A stretch of DNA of 64,000 nucleotides from Hungatella hathewayi WAL-18680 (GCF_000235505.1 NZ_JH379027.1:751724-815723); one strand, 5' to 3'. Shown: positions 37,162-47,440, counted from the stretch's first letter. The notes: a model not told the origin generated them from the sequence alone. Translations and numbers: made by a program.

Positions 37162-38304
37162 TCAAATAATTTTACCAATTAACTTTTGTGTAAATCTAAA
37201 AATAGACATGAAACATGTCTTTACAAATATGGAGAATTTATTGTCAAAATCACATATTTTGACTAGTTTATTTCTAAGATATTCTATTATCAATGCAGAA
37301 AAGTAGATTCCTCCAATGACTATTGCATAAACGATAATTATTTTTAATGAATTTGCATATTGTGTTAAATTTAGTGTTTCCCATAAAACACTTTCCACAT
37401 CTGTTTGACAATGTAGAAGATAAGAAGACATGGATAATCCTGCAACTATGTTAATTACACTACTGATTTTTGAATCAAGATTTAAGCATATCTTAGAAAA
37501 ACCTAATACTAAATAAATTGCAGCCATGTAAGCTAACACAGAATTGTATGCAAAGAAATTAAAGTTTTTTATCAATGGAATTTTTACAAGTCCCATTGAT
37601 AATAAGAGTAGTATACTTATGATGGTATATTTGGTTAAATAGCAAAGGGCCTTCCCCTTAAAATCCTCTGAATGTTTACTCATATAGCACCCTGTTATGT
37701 ACAACTGTATAAACCATGCAAAGCTATAACCGTAATTAATACCAAGGGCATCTGTCCATTGTGCTAAAAATGGAATAAATGAAAACGTAATGGTCAATAC
37801 AAAAATTAACATACGAAAATTTTGTTTATCTAAATTATCGACCAATTGATTCAAAAAAGGTGAAAATAGTAATATTGCAAAATAACATGTCATAAACCAC
37901 CACTCTCCTCGTATGACTGGAAATATGCGTTTTATGATATCTGATAACAAAATTGTTCTTTCAAATGCAATACTAACTGTAAAATAACCTCCTAAAGAAA
38001 AAAATAATAAAGCCAACCACAGTTTCGATAATTTTTTTATTATCTGATGAATATCTGCATGTTTTGTATATGAAAACATCCCTGTAATTATTACATAACA
38101 GTTGACTGCTCCAAAGCTAAAATATTGAAGGCCCCAGACAATACTTTTAACAAAAAATCCACTTGCATATAGTGCTACTTTCCCAGTTCCCCCAGCATTG
38201 ATATGTATTATAATTACGAAGAATGCCAGAATAATTTTTAATATGTCAATACCAATATTACGATTATTCGTGTACTTTTCTAATATGATTTTATCTTGCC
38301 TCAT
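37162..38304 (-). CDS. Membrane acyltransferase, family 3 (OafA/WecH type)
   Basis: 380 residues with about ten membrane helices. NIGIDILKIILAFFVIIIHI with the conserved His at the end of helix 1, then WWFMTCYFAILLFSPFLNQL and SFAWFIQLYITGCYMSKH, match the acyltransferase-3 family. Members move an acetyl or other acyl group from cytoplasmic acyl-CoA to a sugar at or across the membrane. AAAGGA precedes ATG 38304. It most likely O-acylates the locus B polymer. Confidence 0.85.
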   Translation of the reverse strand: MRQDKIILEKYTNNRNIGIDILKIILAFFVIIIHINAGGTGKVALYASGFFVKSIVWGLQYFSFGAVNCYVIITGMFSYTKHADIHQIIKKLSKLWLALLFFSLGGYFTVSIAFERTILLSDIIKRIFPVIRGEWWFMTCYFAILLFSPFLNQLVDNLDKQNFRMLIFVLTITFSFIPFLAQWTDALGINYGYSFAWFIQLYITGCYMSKHSEDFKGKALCYLTKYTIISILLLLSMGLVKIPLIKNFNFFAYNSVLAYMAAIYLVLGFSKICLNLDSKISSVINIVAGLSMSSYLLHCQTDVESVLWETLNLTQYANSLKIIIVYAIVIGGIYFSALIIEYLRNKLVKICDFDNKFSIFVKTCFMSIFRFTQKLIGKII

Positions 38305-38351
38305 AGCAAACTATCCTTTCTCGTTGCCATTGAATTAACTTCAGTCTAGAA

Positions 38352-39773
38352 TTAAGCATTTAAAATAATATTCATTTGTTGTACTAGAGAGTCTGCAACT
38401 AGGTTTATATTTTCTTTGCTTAAGGAAGCAGGATCTGCTGAATAAACATTGCCTTTCCTAAGAGTACGAAAATACTCGCATAAGTATTTTATAATTTCAC
38501 TTCTCTGAGGCTGTTTCCAACCGTTTATCAGAGGCAAATAATTATAATAAATATCCTTTATTTTAATAACCCCAGGTGCATTTGAAAAATATATTTCTCC
38601 ACCAAGAAAAACTGGTTTTCTAAGCATCATTGCTTCCCACCCTGCAGTACCAGTAAGTGTAGTAACAGCTATTGCATTTTCTATTAGACTTCTAGAACTT
38701 TCCCAAGGGTTAATTAAAATTACATTGGGATATTTTTCTAATTCTTTATAAAAAGAAATATCACGATTTCCTAATAAAGCATAGTGCTCCTTTACATATA
38801 AAACCGTATCCGCAGGCAAACTTTTTGCCCACGAATCTATGAAGTACAATTGCTTTTCATATTTGGGTGCGCAAACAATAGTTGATGCCTCTGGTTGATA
38901 ATGAAGCGGAAAATAAACATATTTTCTGCTATAATCAGCTTTTTGATAAAATTTTTGACTTTTTAAATATCGAAAATAAAATTTTATAGGATCCATTGCC
39001 ATTTTGTAATCCTGATAATACATATAATTATATTTGTCATTTGAATATTTACTTATTCTTCTATTAAGATATTTGACAGGGCACAAGAAGTATCTCAAGC
39101 TCATATGAGGTCTTTGTCCTGTAAAAGCCATATTAACAGGTTTGATATCTGTTTTTTCAAATTCAGTAAGATAATCTTCTGCTTTATTTACCTCCTCAAC
39201 GGAATATTGGTTAGTTTGATATTTATTATCAAAAAGCATATCCATTTGAAATGGCTCGTCAATAAAGTAATGATAGGAAGCGTCTAGACCACCTCGTGCC
39301 GTCATCTGACATAAATATTTTACTTTTAATTTTTTGCCAACTAAATATCCAATATAGGATTGTAAAGTAGCAATTGTTTCATCATAGAAAAAGTTTATCT
39401 CATTTTTTGTAAAGAGGTCTTCAAAAAACATAAAGTATCCAACGGTTATTTTAACCACATATTCATAGTCTCTATTGATTAAAAAACGATCAGTATATAC
39501 ATAGGACCATAATGGACTACAGTCATATTTTTTTTCAAATTCACAGAACCAATTAAATGTGAACTTCTCCCAATTTTCTTTAAAGTATTTAGAGACTTCA
39601 CATATTATAATATTATCATTACCTAGTTCGTTGTGAATATAACTTGATTCTTTATCATTCATCGTGATAAAATAGCCCTTAATATTATTATCATACCGGT
39701 CTTTTATGGACGCATAAATATTTGCTGAAAATTTGTCATAGGAGGGTCTGGCCATAAAACAAACATTATACAT
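38352..39773 (-). CDS. Capsule_synth (KpsC/KpsS-like) glycosyltransferase
   Basis: 473 residues. The C-terminal half has VYFPLHYQPEASTIVCAPKY, LPADTVLYVKEHYALLGNRD and VTTLTGTAGWEAMMLRKPVF, which are the typical motifs of the capsule-synthesis family containing KpsC and KpsS. Those proteins use CMP-activated Kdo. The N-terminal 230 residues are not recognised beyond a Rossmann-like character. Because locus B makes CMP-legionaminic acid and no other nonulosonate transferase is seen, this is the best candidate to transfer it; that is inference. GGAGG precedes ATG 39773; it overlaps the flippase stop by eight bases. Confidence 0.75.
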   Translation of the reverse strand: MYNVCFMARPSYDKFSANIYASIKDRYDNNIKGYFITMNDKESSYIHNELGNDNIIICEVSKYFKENWEKFTFNWFCEFEKKYDCSPLWSYVYTDRFLINRDYEYVVKITVGYFMFFEDLFTKNEINFFYDETIATLQSYIGYLVGKKLKVKYLCQMTARGGLDASYHYFIDEPFQMDMLFDNKYQTNQYSVEEVNKAEDYLTEFEKTDIKPVNMAFTGQRPHMSLRYFLCPVKYLNRRISKYSNDKYNYMYYQDYKMAMDPIKFYFRYLKSQKFYQKADYSRKYVYFPLHYQPEASTIVCAPKYEKQLYFIDSWAKSLPADTVLYVKEHYALLGNRDISFYKELEKYPNVILINPWESSRSLIENAIAVTTLTGTAGWEAMMLRKPVFLGGEIYFSNAPGVIKIKDIYYNYLPLINGWKQPQRSEIIKYLCEYFRTLRKGNVYSADPASLSKENINLVADSLVQQMNIILNA

Positions 39774-41214
39774 TTTTCTTCCTCCATATTTGAATAAATA
39801 CAGTAATGTAAACTATTCCCGCAGTAAAAATCGAAACTATCATAGCTACATAATTAGAATGAAATAGTTTTTCAAATAGCAAACACGGAACAATTGAGAC
39901 TGCTACAGGAAACCAACCTGACATAATGAGTTTTCTGAGGTTATAATTAAAGCGTTTATGAATCCTAAGCAAAAGTAGTAAAGAGTACAAGAAATAAGAC
40001 ATGGCCGTTCCAACCGCCACATTTTCAACTTGTCTTCCATTTATCATTACAAAAAGTGTAGAAGTAACGATATTAAATATACACAATACTACCGTATTGA
40101 CTAGCAAATCCAGGTTCAGTTTCAGTACGCTAAAAATGTTACTGTAAAGTAACGTCGCACTATAAATTGCAACACCTACAATTAATATTTGTGCCGGTTT
40201 GATTCCCGCATGATAATTTGGCATAAAAATATCTACTAATATTGGAAGTAGGTAATACGCTACAATGGCAGTAATTCCCGTGCAAGCGCTGGTTAGTAGT
40301 GTATACTGATTACATTGGTCTATTAATTTGTGCGTACTATTTGTCTCACCATAAATCCTTGAAATTTTATAATAAAAAATCTGGGAAATAGTTTGAGGTA
40401 CTATAACCATTGTACTAAACCCCATTAACGGAACACTATAAACCCCCAAATCTTCTGTTGTCATAAAAAATAAAATTATAAATTTATCAACGGATGACAT
40501 AATTGTCCATACTAAAGAATTTATTAATAATGGCAATCCCGTATGTATTGAATATTTTAGTGTTGTTATGTCAATTTTAAATCTAATTGTTTTTAGGCTC
40601 GTTTTAAAATAAAATGCTATTGACAATAAGGAGCCTGTGATTGGCATAATATATAGACCATAGTAGAACCATTTTTTTATTGCAAATAATCCTAATATAA
40701 TAGCCGCTACTGTTTTTATTAGGCTTACAGCAGCTGTCATATTGTAACGTCCTTCCATCCGTTCTGTATATATACAGAACGATGCAATTGTCTCAAGCAA
40801 AACGGTTATAGGGCATAATAAATATCCCCAAAAATAATGTTTTTCCAACAGAGCATTGCTATACAGAAGGAGAATAGCACTATCAACTATAATCATTAAG
40901 ATTAAATAAATTAATATAACAAAACAAAAAGCAGTATTCTTTAATTTCCGCGCTTCTTCACTTTTTTCTGCTCCTAAAAATTGAGGATAGTCACGATTAT
41001 ATGAATTCATTACACCTAATTGTGCATAATTCAAATAAGTTTGTAATAATAAACACGTTGTATAAATTCCATATTCTAATGGTAGTACATATTTTTTAGC
41101 GTATACTGAATATGCAAAAGAAAAGAGGGAACAAATTACAGTGCTGGCTGTTACTAATATAAAATCTATTTTTTCGAGCTTTTTTGATAAAATGTTTAAT
41201 GATTTTTTAATCAA
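39766..41214 (-). CDS. Wzx-type polysaccharide flippase
   Basis: About 482 residues with 12 or more membrane helices: FILVTASTVICSLFSFAYSV, YVLPLEYGIYTTCLLLQTYL, NSLVWTIMSSVDKFIILFFM and LGVYSVPLMGFSTMVIVPQT, all typical of MOP-family flippases (SVDKFIILFF is the usual helix after the middle loop). The start is taken as TTG 41214, with AAAGGA seven bases upstream and 20 bases past the stop of the previous gene; the longer frame from ATG 41259 lacks a ribosome site. It would export the locus B repeat unit. Confidence 0.85.
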   Translation of the reverse strand: MIKKSLNILSKKLEKIDFILVTASTVICSLFSFAYSVYAKKYVLPLEYGIYTTCLLLQTYLNYAQLGVMNSYNRDYPQFLGAEKSEEARKLKNTAFCFVILIYLILMIIVDSAILLLYSNALLEKHYFWGYLLCPITVLLETIASFCIYTERMEGRYNMTAAVSLIKTVAAIILGLFAIKKWFYYGLYIMPITGSLLSIAFYFKTSLKTIRFKIDITTLKYSIHTGLPLLINSLVWTIMSSVDKFIILFFMTTEDLGVYSVPLMGFSTMVIVPQTISQIFYYKISRIYGETNSTHKLIDQCNQYTLLTSACTGITAIVAYYLLPILVDIFMPNYHAGIKPAQILIVGVAIYSATLLYSNIFSVLKLNLDLLVNTVVLCIFNIVTSTLFVMINGRQVENVAVGTAMSYFLYSLLLLLRIHKRFNYNLRKLIMSGWFPVAVSIVPCLLFEKLFHSNYVAMIVSIFTAGIVYITVFIQIWRKKNV

Positions 41215-41234
41215 TTTATTTTCCTTTACTATTT

Positions 41235-42248
41235 TCAAAGTAAAATTTCTTCTAACCATCCGTTAATAGAATATTTGTTTATTATTTTTTCATCCAACTG
41301 TTGAAAACCATCCCCTCGTATAAATTTTTCTATTTCCGAAAAATCATATCCATCTATCAGCAAAATATTACAATTTTTGTAAAAATCATATTCTAATATC
41401 TGCTTATTTGTAGTTATCATTTTTTTTGATGAGCCTAAACATTCTATGGTTCTCATTGTTAAACCTGTTTGTGAGCTATGACTGCAATCAAATACTGCTT
41501 TAGTCCTTTTTAGCTTTTTTATTAGTTCTTCTTTTGTCAATCCCTTATTGTGAATATAATATCTTGGAACCTTTTGGAATTCCTTCATAAAAATCCTATT
41601 CCAATAAAAAACTGAGTTTTTACAAAAAAAATAGACATCTAATGACAGTCCATTTTTTTTACAATACTTTTCTAGCTGAATGTAGTATTGGGCTCTCTCT
41701 TGGCTGAGAGAGGCAATATATAACAAGTCTGTAGTGTTATTTGTGTTTTCTTGAGTAATAAAATTATACTCTTTAGTAAAAAATAACGGTCTAAATTTCC
41801 ACCCAACAGCAGCATGGTCTTCAGCATCCTTTTTATCAAATGTGTATATTTTATCAAAATATGTACTTATCACTTCAGCATTACGCATATTTTTACAGGA
41901 ATCCCAAAAATACAGAATATACGTAGAATTTTTAAATTTACTCTTAAGGTAATCTAGTATATATTCATTAAATAAGTCAATTCTGATACAAAATATGATA
42001 TCCAAATCAATACTTTCTAGTTTCTTAAATTCATTTAAAAAATGATTATTACAAATTTTATTTCTGAGTCTTTGTGGCGATCGATTTAGCAATTTGAATT
42101 GGAATTTTGTATAATCAATATTCTCCTGTATATAAAATACATTAGCTCCAAAAGATTTCAACTCAGCTATAATATCCTTTTCATACCCAAAATAATCTGG
42201 TGCAATTAGCAGAATATTTTTACCACTTAATAAGTTTCTATGAATCAT
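41235..42248 (-). CDS. CgeB-like glycosyltransferase
   Basis: 337 residues, homologous along its length to residues 255-581 of the fused protein at 9738-11483: KNILLIAPDYFGYEKDIIAE against ILFFAPAFFGYENLIQKKII, YFWDSCKNM against YLWDSVKNI, and QTGLTMRTIECLGSSKKMIT against QTGLTMRTIEMLGMNKKLIT. The likely fold is GT-B of the CgeB/spore-maturation type. ATG 42248 overlaps the end of the upstream acyltransferase gene (stop 42238), so the two are coupled. It probably adds an early sugar of the repeat unit. In locus B it stands alone, without the phosphoglycosyl transferase domain. Confidence 0.8.
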   Translation of the reverse strand: MIHRNLLSGKNILLIAPDYFGYEKDIIAELKSFGANVFYIQENIDYTKFQFKLLNRSPQRLRNKICNNHFLNEFKKLESIDLDIIFCIRIDLFNEYILDYLKSKFKNSTYILYFWDSCKNMRNAEVISTYFDKIYTFDKKDAEDHAAVGWKFRPLFFTKEYNFITQENTNNTTDLLYIASLSQERAQYYIQLEKYCKKNGLSLDVYFFCKNSVFYWNRIFMKEFQKVPRYYIHNKGLTKEELIKKLKRTKAVFDCSHSSQTGLTMRTIECLGSSKKMITTNKQILEYDFYKNCNILLIDGYDFSEIEKFIRGDGFQQLDEKIINKYSINGWLEEILL

Positions 42249-42822
42249 TTATCTTCTCCCAAGCATCTGTCTTTTTATTGTATTTTTTAATTATACGAGC
42301 AGGATTACCTACCGCTACACAATAATCTTCAATGTCTGAAGTAACTACTGCATTAGCACCTATCACACAATGTTTTCCTATGCTTGCTCCAATTATTGAT
42401 ACGCCTTCGCCAATCCATGTATCAGATCCAATTACGACATTTGAAATATGATAGATTTGCTGGCTTAATATTGGCGATAAAATATCATAATATCCATGAT
42501 TGCAATCCGATATAAATACTCGTTCTGCAATTAGCACATTTTTTTGAATCTCAACATTTTTATATGCTACACAATGAAAGAATCGTCCAATCTGCGTCCC
42601 TGAATCAATATTTAATTTGCTTATTCCCGTTTTTTCTCCATATAGCCATGCATGGGAATCAATATATACGTTATTACCTATATTAATAGTCTTAGGATTT
42701 TTAATCTTAACAGGAGAAGCGATAATCGTGTGTTTGCCTATATTTCCCATAAAATATTTATACCAGGTTATGGCAATAAGACGATATTTTAACGCCTTAA
42801 CATGGCTGCTGAAATAAAACAT
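42238..42822 (-). CDS. Left-handed beta-helix acyltransferase
   Basis: 194 residues with hexapeptide repeats: INIGNNVYIDSHAWLYGEKT, NVLIAERVFISDCNHGYYDI with the catalytic histidine, VVIGSDTWIGEGVSIIGASI and GKHCVIGANAVVTSDIEDYC, ending in VGNPARIIKKY. It is the WbbJ/NodL/CysE type that acetylates a sugar. It resembles the acyltransferase at 11493-12074, and both sit next to a CgeB-like transferase. ATG 42822 follows AAGGAG; the next gene upstream (Wzy) ends 10 bases before. Confidence 0.85.
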   Translation of the reverse strand: MFYFSSHVKALKYRLIAITWYKYFMGNIGKHTIIASPVKIKNPKTINIGNNVYIDSHAWLYGEKTGISKLNIDSGTQIGRFFHCVAYKNVEIQKNVLIAERVFISDCNHGYYDILSPILSQQIYHISNVVIGSDTWIGEGVSIIGASIGKHCVIGANAVVTSDIEDYCVAVGNPARIIKKYNKKTDAWEKINDS

Positions 42823-42832
42823 AAAATTCTCC

Positions 42833-44071
42833 TTATAAGTGTGCTTGGTTTATCAATATCTGCTTAGAATATACATAACCTAAAATCAATATCAACAATG
42901 CAGAATCTATAATTGGTTCACTCATAACAATTAATACAATACAGATAACAGTGAAAAAAAATCTGCGTTTCTGTATTCGATTTTGTTTTTTCAACATTTT
43001 ATTAACACATAATATTGGAACAATATATATCATAGAACCCATAATACCTAATTGATATAGAACAGAACTAATGGAATTTGTATTTCCTCTAGCTAATCCA
43101 TATCGATTAAGCATTAGTTGTTCAAATATAAAATGGTTACGATACCCCCAGCCTAAAAGAGGTTTTTTAATAAAAAGTTCTATACCACTAATCCAATCAT
43201 AGAATCGCCAATCAAACGATGCAGTAGCATGTGTCAATTTTTGATCTAATAGCCAAACAATAACAACAAAAGCTGTTGTAAATCCAATTAAAAATATTGT
43301 CACCTTAGAAAATCTATCTCTAATTTTATTATTGACCAATGCTTCAAATCCAATAATTAAAATCGCTAATCCTAAACCAGTAGTTGAAATTGTTGATAGC
43401 AATGCCACTAAAATTATAATAAGATGCCATTTTTGTTTTTTGAAATCAGTAAAATAATAAATCAAAAGTTCTAGGTCTAACAAAACAGCAAATACACCTG
43501 GCTCAGTAAATATGCCCTCATTTCTTGAAACCATGAATGGACCAAATATTTGCCCTGATAATCCAGCATGATCATATAAAAGATAAAAATAATTGTTATG
43601 TGCATGTAACCAATCATTTTGAAAAACTTGATAAGGCAAATTAAGATGGAATAACGCAACCGCCGAATACACTACTAGATTTAATACAGTATATATGAGA
43701 ACAATATAATAAAATTGCTTAAATATATTAACATGTCGACTATCAGCATATATACAAATACCAATTGAAACACATAATAGTAGTACCATTCTTATCCATA
43801 GCAATCCATTTATTGGATAATAGATAAACTCGATTACTGTAAATAGTATTATAGGTATAATACATTTCAAATATGAATTTAAAATTCTTTTGTTTCCTAA
43901 TTGGGTGATGGTAACCAAACCTCCAATAAATATAATGACTATCTCTAGATAAGTTGCACCAATTTGATAGCCTAAGAGAGAACTGGTTGTAATAAAGCAT
44001 AAAATGATAATAATATTAATAATTAGGTGAGCACAGGTAAATACTCCTATTTTTGTTCTTTTATTATTCAT
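42833..44071 (-). CDS. Wzy-type O-antigen/capsule polymerase
   Basis: 412 residues with about 11 membrane helices. A large outer loop (LNLPYQVFQNDWLHAHNNYF, SRNEGIFTEPGVFAVLLDLE) and the motif FDWRFYDWISGIELFIKKPL with LGWGYRNHF match the Wzy_C/O-antigen polymerase family. It would join locus B repeat units on the outer face. The start ATG 44071 has only a distant GGGAAAAG as ribosome site. It follows the frameshifted GT2 gene by about 80 bases. Confidence 0.85.
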   Translation of the reverse strand: MNNKRTKIGVFTCAHLIINIIIILCFITTSSLLGYQIGATYLEIVIIFIGGLVTITQLGNKRILNSYLKCIIPIILFTVIEFIYYPINGLLWIRMVLLLCVSIGICIYADSRHVNIFKQFYYIVLIYTVLNLVVYSAVALFHLNLPYQVFQNDWLHAHNNYFYLLYDHAGLSGQIFGPFMVSRNEGIFTEPGVFAVLLDLELLIYYFTDFKKQKWHLIIILVALLSTISTTGLGLAILIIGFEALVNNKIRDRFSKVTIFLIGFTTAFVVIVWLLDQKLTHATASFDWRFYDWISGIELFIKKPLLGWGYRNHFIFEQLMLNRYGLARGNTNSISSVLYQLGIMGSMIYIVPILCVNKMLKKQNRIQKRRFFFTVICIVLIVMSEPIIDSALLILILGYVYSKQILINQAHL

Positions 44072-44150
44072 AGTTATATAATTATATTTTAATGATATAT
44101 CTTTTCCCTTTCTTTCACAGACACGGCAACAGTGCTAAAAGTAAAATATA

Positions 44151-45147
44151 TTATTTGAATTTTGACATTAAAAACATAGGTAACTTATAGTTTATAGCCA
44201 ATAGTGTCATGGGTATTTTTCTATTTAAAGGCATTGGTGACTTCATTAAAAAGAAATAATTATCTCTAAGTCCTTGTTCAATGAAAGTAACCGTTTTCTC
44301 CCAGTCATCTTCAGTCTTATCAATTCCATACATTACAATTCTTAACATGGATGATAAATAAGTCCTCGCTAATTTCTGCTCTGCCAATACTCTGACATCT
44401 TCAGGTTCGTTTTTGACAAGTTCAACATATCTTTTACCAACCACCATAAGATCATTATAAGTCTTCTGAGTAAGAGGAGAATGAACAATACTTGTCCTTC
44501 CCTGATAATAAAAATAAATAATCTTATTACTTTTTACTATAGCGATTAACTAATAAAATGATTTCTAGATTGGTAGCACCATCTTCATATAATTGCCCGA
44601 TGGGGAAACGAACTGAATGAAAAAGGTTTTTTTTATATAATTTTGCACAAGCAGAGTAATCAGCAACCCTGCGTTTCATCCCCAGCGTTAAATAATTTTT
44701 AATAGCTTGATTACGAGACATGATTGCCTCTGTATAATGTTTTTTGATTTTTATAGATTCATCATATGTTAGTTGATAGGAGGCAGAAACAATATCTGCT
44801 TTAGTTTTCTCCATTATTGTAATTAAATAATATAGTGCATCTTGTGTTATCCAATCGTCACTGTCTACAAAAAACAGGTATGTACCTTTTGCTGCATCGA
44901 TACCAGCATTTCTCGCAGTACTAAGGCCTCCGTTCTTTTTATGTATAACCCTTACTCTATTATCTTCTTTTACATATTCATCACATATCTTTCCACTTTT
45001 ATCATTAGAGCCATCGTCAACTAAAATTATTTCAAAATCACGGTATGTTTGACATAAAATAGAATTAATACATCTTTTTAAATAAGACTCTACATTATAT
45101 ACTGGTACAATTACACTAATTATTGGAGTGAAACTATTATAGTCCAT
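44151..45147 (-). pseudogene. GT2 glycosyltransferase with a frameshift
   Basis: The N-terminal part (45147-44527) is a normal GT2 start: PIISVIVPVYNVESYLKRCI, IILVDDGSNDKSGKICDEYV, KNGGLSTARNAGIDAA and LFFVDSDDWI. It stops after VNRYSKK. The rest reads in another frame: IIYFYYQGRTSIVHSPLTQK, then VVGKRYVELVKNEPEDVRVL, the usual C-terminal region, ending at 44151. Removing one A from the A5 run (44531-44535 on the + strand, as T5) joins both into about 330 residues. So it looks like a one-base insertion. As written the transferase lacks its last third. Confidence 0.8.
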
Positions 45148-45235
45148 ATTATGCCTTCCATATCTATTTATAATATTTTGATGTATTTCGTCTAAATTCT
45201 TCTATATTTTTATAGAACATGTATATTGCAAATTT

Positions 45236-45997
45236 CTAAAACTCCCACCCCCACTTATTAAAATATTTAATCATTGACTTTAATGAAATTATAAACATTT
45301 TATATGATTTTGAGCTTTCACGTTTCCATTCATGCAATACTTGAATATGTGGGTTATATACAGTTCTACCAAATTCCTTTAAACGTCTAGTTAAATCAGC
45401 ATCCTCAAAATATAAGAAAAAGCGTTCATCAAAACCACCTATTTTTTTTATATAATTGGTTCTAGTTACCAAAAAGCATCCCGTACAGAAATCAACATCT
45501 TTAACAGTTGTTATATTTTGGTCTTTCATTGTATATTTATCTCTCCATGCTGAAAAAATAGGACTTATATGTTCAAGCCTCCCCCCCAACATGTACCGGA
45601 TAGTCGGACATTTCTTTGGTAAGTATTGCTCTGTATTATCGAAGTTCATAACTTTAGGAGACATTGCAGCAATATCGCTGTATTTATTCATAAACTGTAT
45701 GACCTCAAATATTGTTTTTTCTGATACAACTATATCTGGATTTACAAATATATGATATTGAGATGTAAGTTCATTAATAATTTTATTGTGCGCAGCTCCA
45801 AACCCCAGATTATCTTCATTAAGTAAAACATAAAGATGTGGATATCTTTTTTTTATAGAATCAACAGTACCATCTGTTGAATGATTATCAATTATGTAAA
45901 TGTCAATCTCCGATAAATTGACTATTGACTGTAAAAGGGTTAATACTTCTTCTGCATTATTGTATGTTACAATGCTTATTGATAAACTTTTGTTCAT
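45236..45997 (-). CDS. GT2 glycosyltransferase (rhamnosyltransferase-like)
   Basis: 253 residues. SISIVTYNNAEEVLTLLQSI, IYIIDNHSTDGTVDSIKKRY, LNEDNLGFGAAHNKII and FVNPDIVVSEKTIF followed by CTGCFLVTRTNYIKKIGGFD and RFFLYFEDADLTRRLKEFGR are typical of the WbbL-like GT2 subgroup that transfers rhamnose or related sugars to the lipid-linked first sugar. It directly follows the initiating transferase gene (55 bases), which fits a second-sugar role. The donor is not proven. Confidence 0.85.
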   Translation of the reverse strand: MNKSLSISIVTYNNAEEVLTLLQSIVNLSEIDIYIIDNHSTDGTVDSIKKRYPHLYVLLNEDNLGFGAAHNKIINELTSQYHIFVNPDIVVSEKTIFEVIQFMNKYSDIAAMSPKVMNFDNTEQYLPKKCPTIRYMLGGRLEHISPIFSAWRDKYTMKDQNITTVKDVDFCTGCFLVTRTNYIKKIGGFDERFFLYFEDADLTRRLKEFGRTVYNPHIQVLHEWKRESSKSYKMFIISLKSMIKYFNKWGWEF

Positions 45998-46052
45998 TTT
46001 AGTATTCCTTAATAGTTTTAATCTTAATCTCTTTTATGTGTTGAGGTTTGTA

Positions 46053-47429
46053 CTATTTTTTAGAGCAGGCGGCTTCTTGCAAACTTTTAGAATCTTCTAT
46101 CGAAAATCCTTCTGTACTTTCTTTCATAAAAAGAATCTTTATCGTCTTAAAAATAATTTCTATATCCAACCATATAGTATAGTTTTCTATATACATCAAA
46201 TCTAACTTCAACTTATCATATGCTGTTGTATTATATTTCCCGTATACCTGTGCATATCCGGTCAATCCACCTTTTACTTTCATACGGTATACAAATTCAG
46301 GTATTTCTTTTGAATACATATCTACATGTTCCACCCGCTCTGGCCTGGGGCCAACAATACTCATCTCTCCTTTTAAAATATTTATTAATTGTGGCAATTC
46401 ATCAATTCGTGTCTTACGTATTATTTTTCCGACGGGTGTGATACGCGCATCGCCTTCAGTTGCTGGCACAGATTGACCATTTATTTCAGCATTTTCAACC
46501 ATACTTCTAAATTTACAAATGGAAAATATTCTTCCATCTTTAGTACAACGATCCTGATAATAAAGGACGGGACCATGGTCATACAGTTTAATAGCAATAG
46601 CAGTAATTAAAAAAACAGGTAATAATACTACTAACGCAGTAAAGGAAAGTAATATATCCATACTTCTCTTTACAACACGTTGTTCAAATGCTAAACCGCT
46701 ATTTCGACATAACATTAGCGGAGTGTCAAACATATGAAACGATTCTGCACTTCTGATTATGATATCTGATATTTTAGGTGTTGCATAAACCCGAATAGAA
46801 TTTTTATAACAAAACTTCAATAATTGATTTCGCAAGGTAGATGGTACATCGCAGATGAGAACACCCTCATAATTACATATTTTATCTTGAAGTGCACTGA
46901 AGCCTAGAGAAATATGTGCCAACTCGCCAACAATAAACCGGTCTGTCCGTGTATGTAATTTTCCCATCAAACTGGCTACAGGATGTTCTCCATAAATTAA
47001 CAAAACCTTTCTGGGGGGATATATTTTCCGATATATCCGGTTAAACAACCAGCTCCAAAGTGAAATGATCAAAACATCTCCCAATGTCATATAAATGAGT
47101 GGAAGAATACTCTGGAATACCTTCGTAAGTAATGTAATCTGCAGATAAATCATGACATTGGCACACACTGTTGCCAATATTTGCGAATAAATCATATTAG
47201 CCGTTTTCAGATATCCAATTTTCAACCCACCGTATAGTCTGCCAAAAACCAAAAGCAATAATCCATACACAGCGACTATCAGCCAATGCCCTGTTCGATT
47301 ATATGGAACTTCCATCAGATTGTTGTAATAATGGACCCAAGTGAACCAATAGAGGCCCATTTCAATCAAAAGTAGAACCGCCCCGGATAGAAATCGAACT
47401 ATTCGTTTATATTGTTCATAACTTTTCAT
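46053..47429 (-). CDS. Initiating sugar-phosphate transferase (WbaP/CpsE type)
   Basis: About 458 residues. The N-terminal half has four or five membrane helices (LSGAVLLLIEMGLYWFTWVH, LIVAVYGLLLLVFGRLYGGL and others) and a CoA-binding-like Rossmann part (KVLLIYGEHPVASLMGKLHT). The C-terminal catalytic core has KRSMDILLSFTALVVLLPVF, ICKFRSMVENAE, the catalytic DE in KTRIDELPQLINILKGEMSI, VGPRPERVEHV and GGLTGYAQVYGKYNTT. It links a sugar-1-phosphate to undecaprenyl phosphate and starts locus B. ATG 47429 is preferred over TTG 47447; no good AGGAGG is seen before either, so expression may depend on the upstream element. Confidence 0.9.
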   Translation of the reverse strand: MKSYEQYKRIVRFLSGAVLLLIEMGLYWFTWVHYYNNLMEVPYNRTGHWLIVAVYGLLLLVFGRLYGGLKIGYLKTANMIYSQILATVCANVMIYLQITLLTKVFQSILPLIYMTLGDVLIISLWSWLFNRIYRKIYPPRKVLLIYGEHPVASLMGKLHTRTDRFIVGELAHISLGFSALQDKICNYEGVLICDVPSTLRNQLLKFCYKNSIRVYATPKISDIIIRSAESFHMFDTPLMLCRNSGLAFEQRVVKRSMDILLSFTALVVLLPVFLITAIAIKLYDHGPVLYYQDRCTKDGRIFSICKFRSMVENAEINGQSVPATEGDARITPVGKIIRKTRIDELPQLINILKGEMSIVGPRPERVEHVDMYSKEIPEFVYRMKVKGGLTGYAQVYGKYNTTAYDKLKLDLMYIENYTIWLDIEIIFKTIKILFMKESTEGFSIEDSKSLQEAACSKK

Positions 47430-47440
47430 AACTTGAAAAA

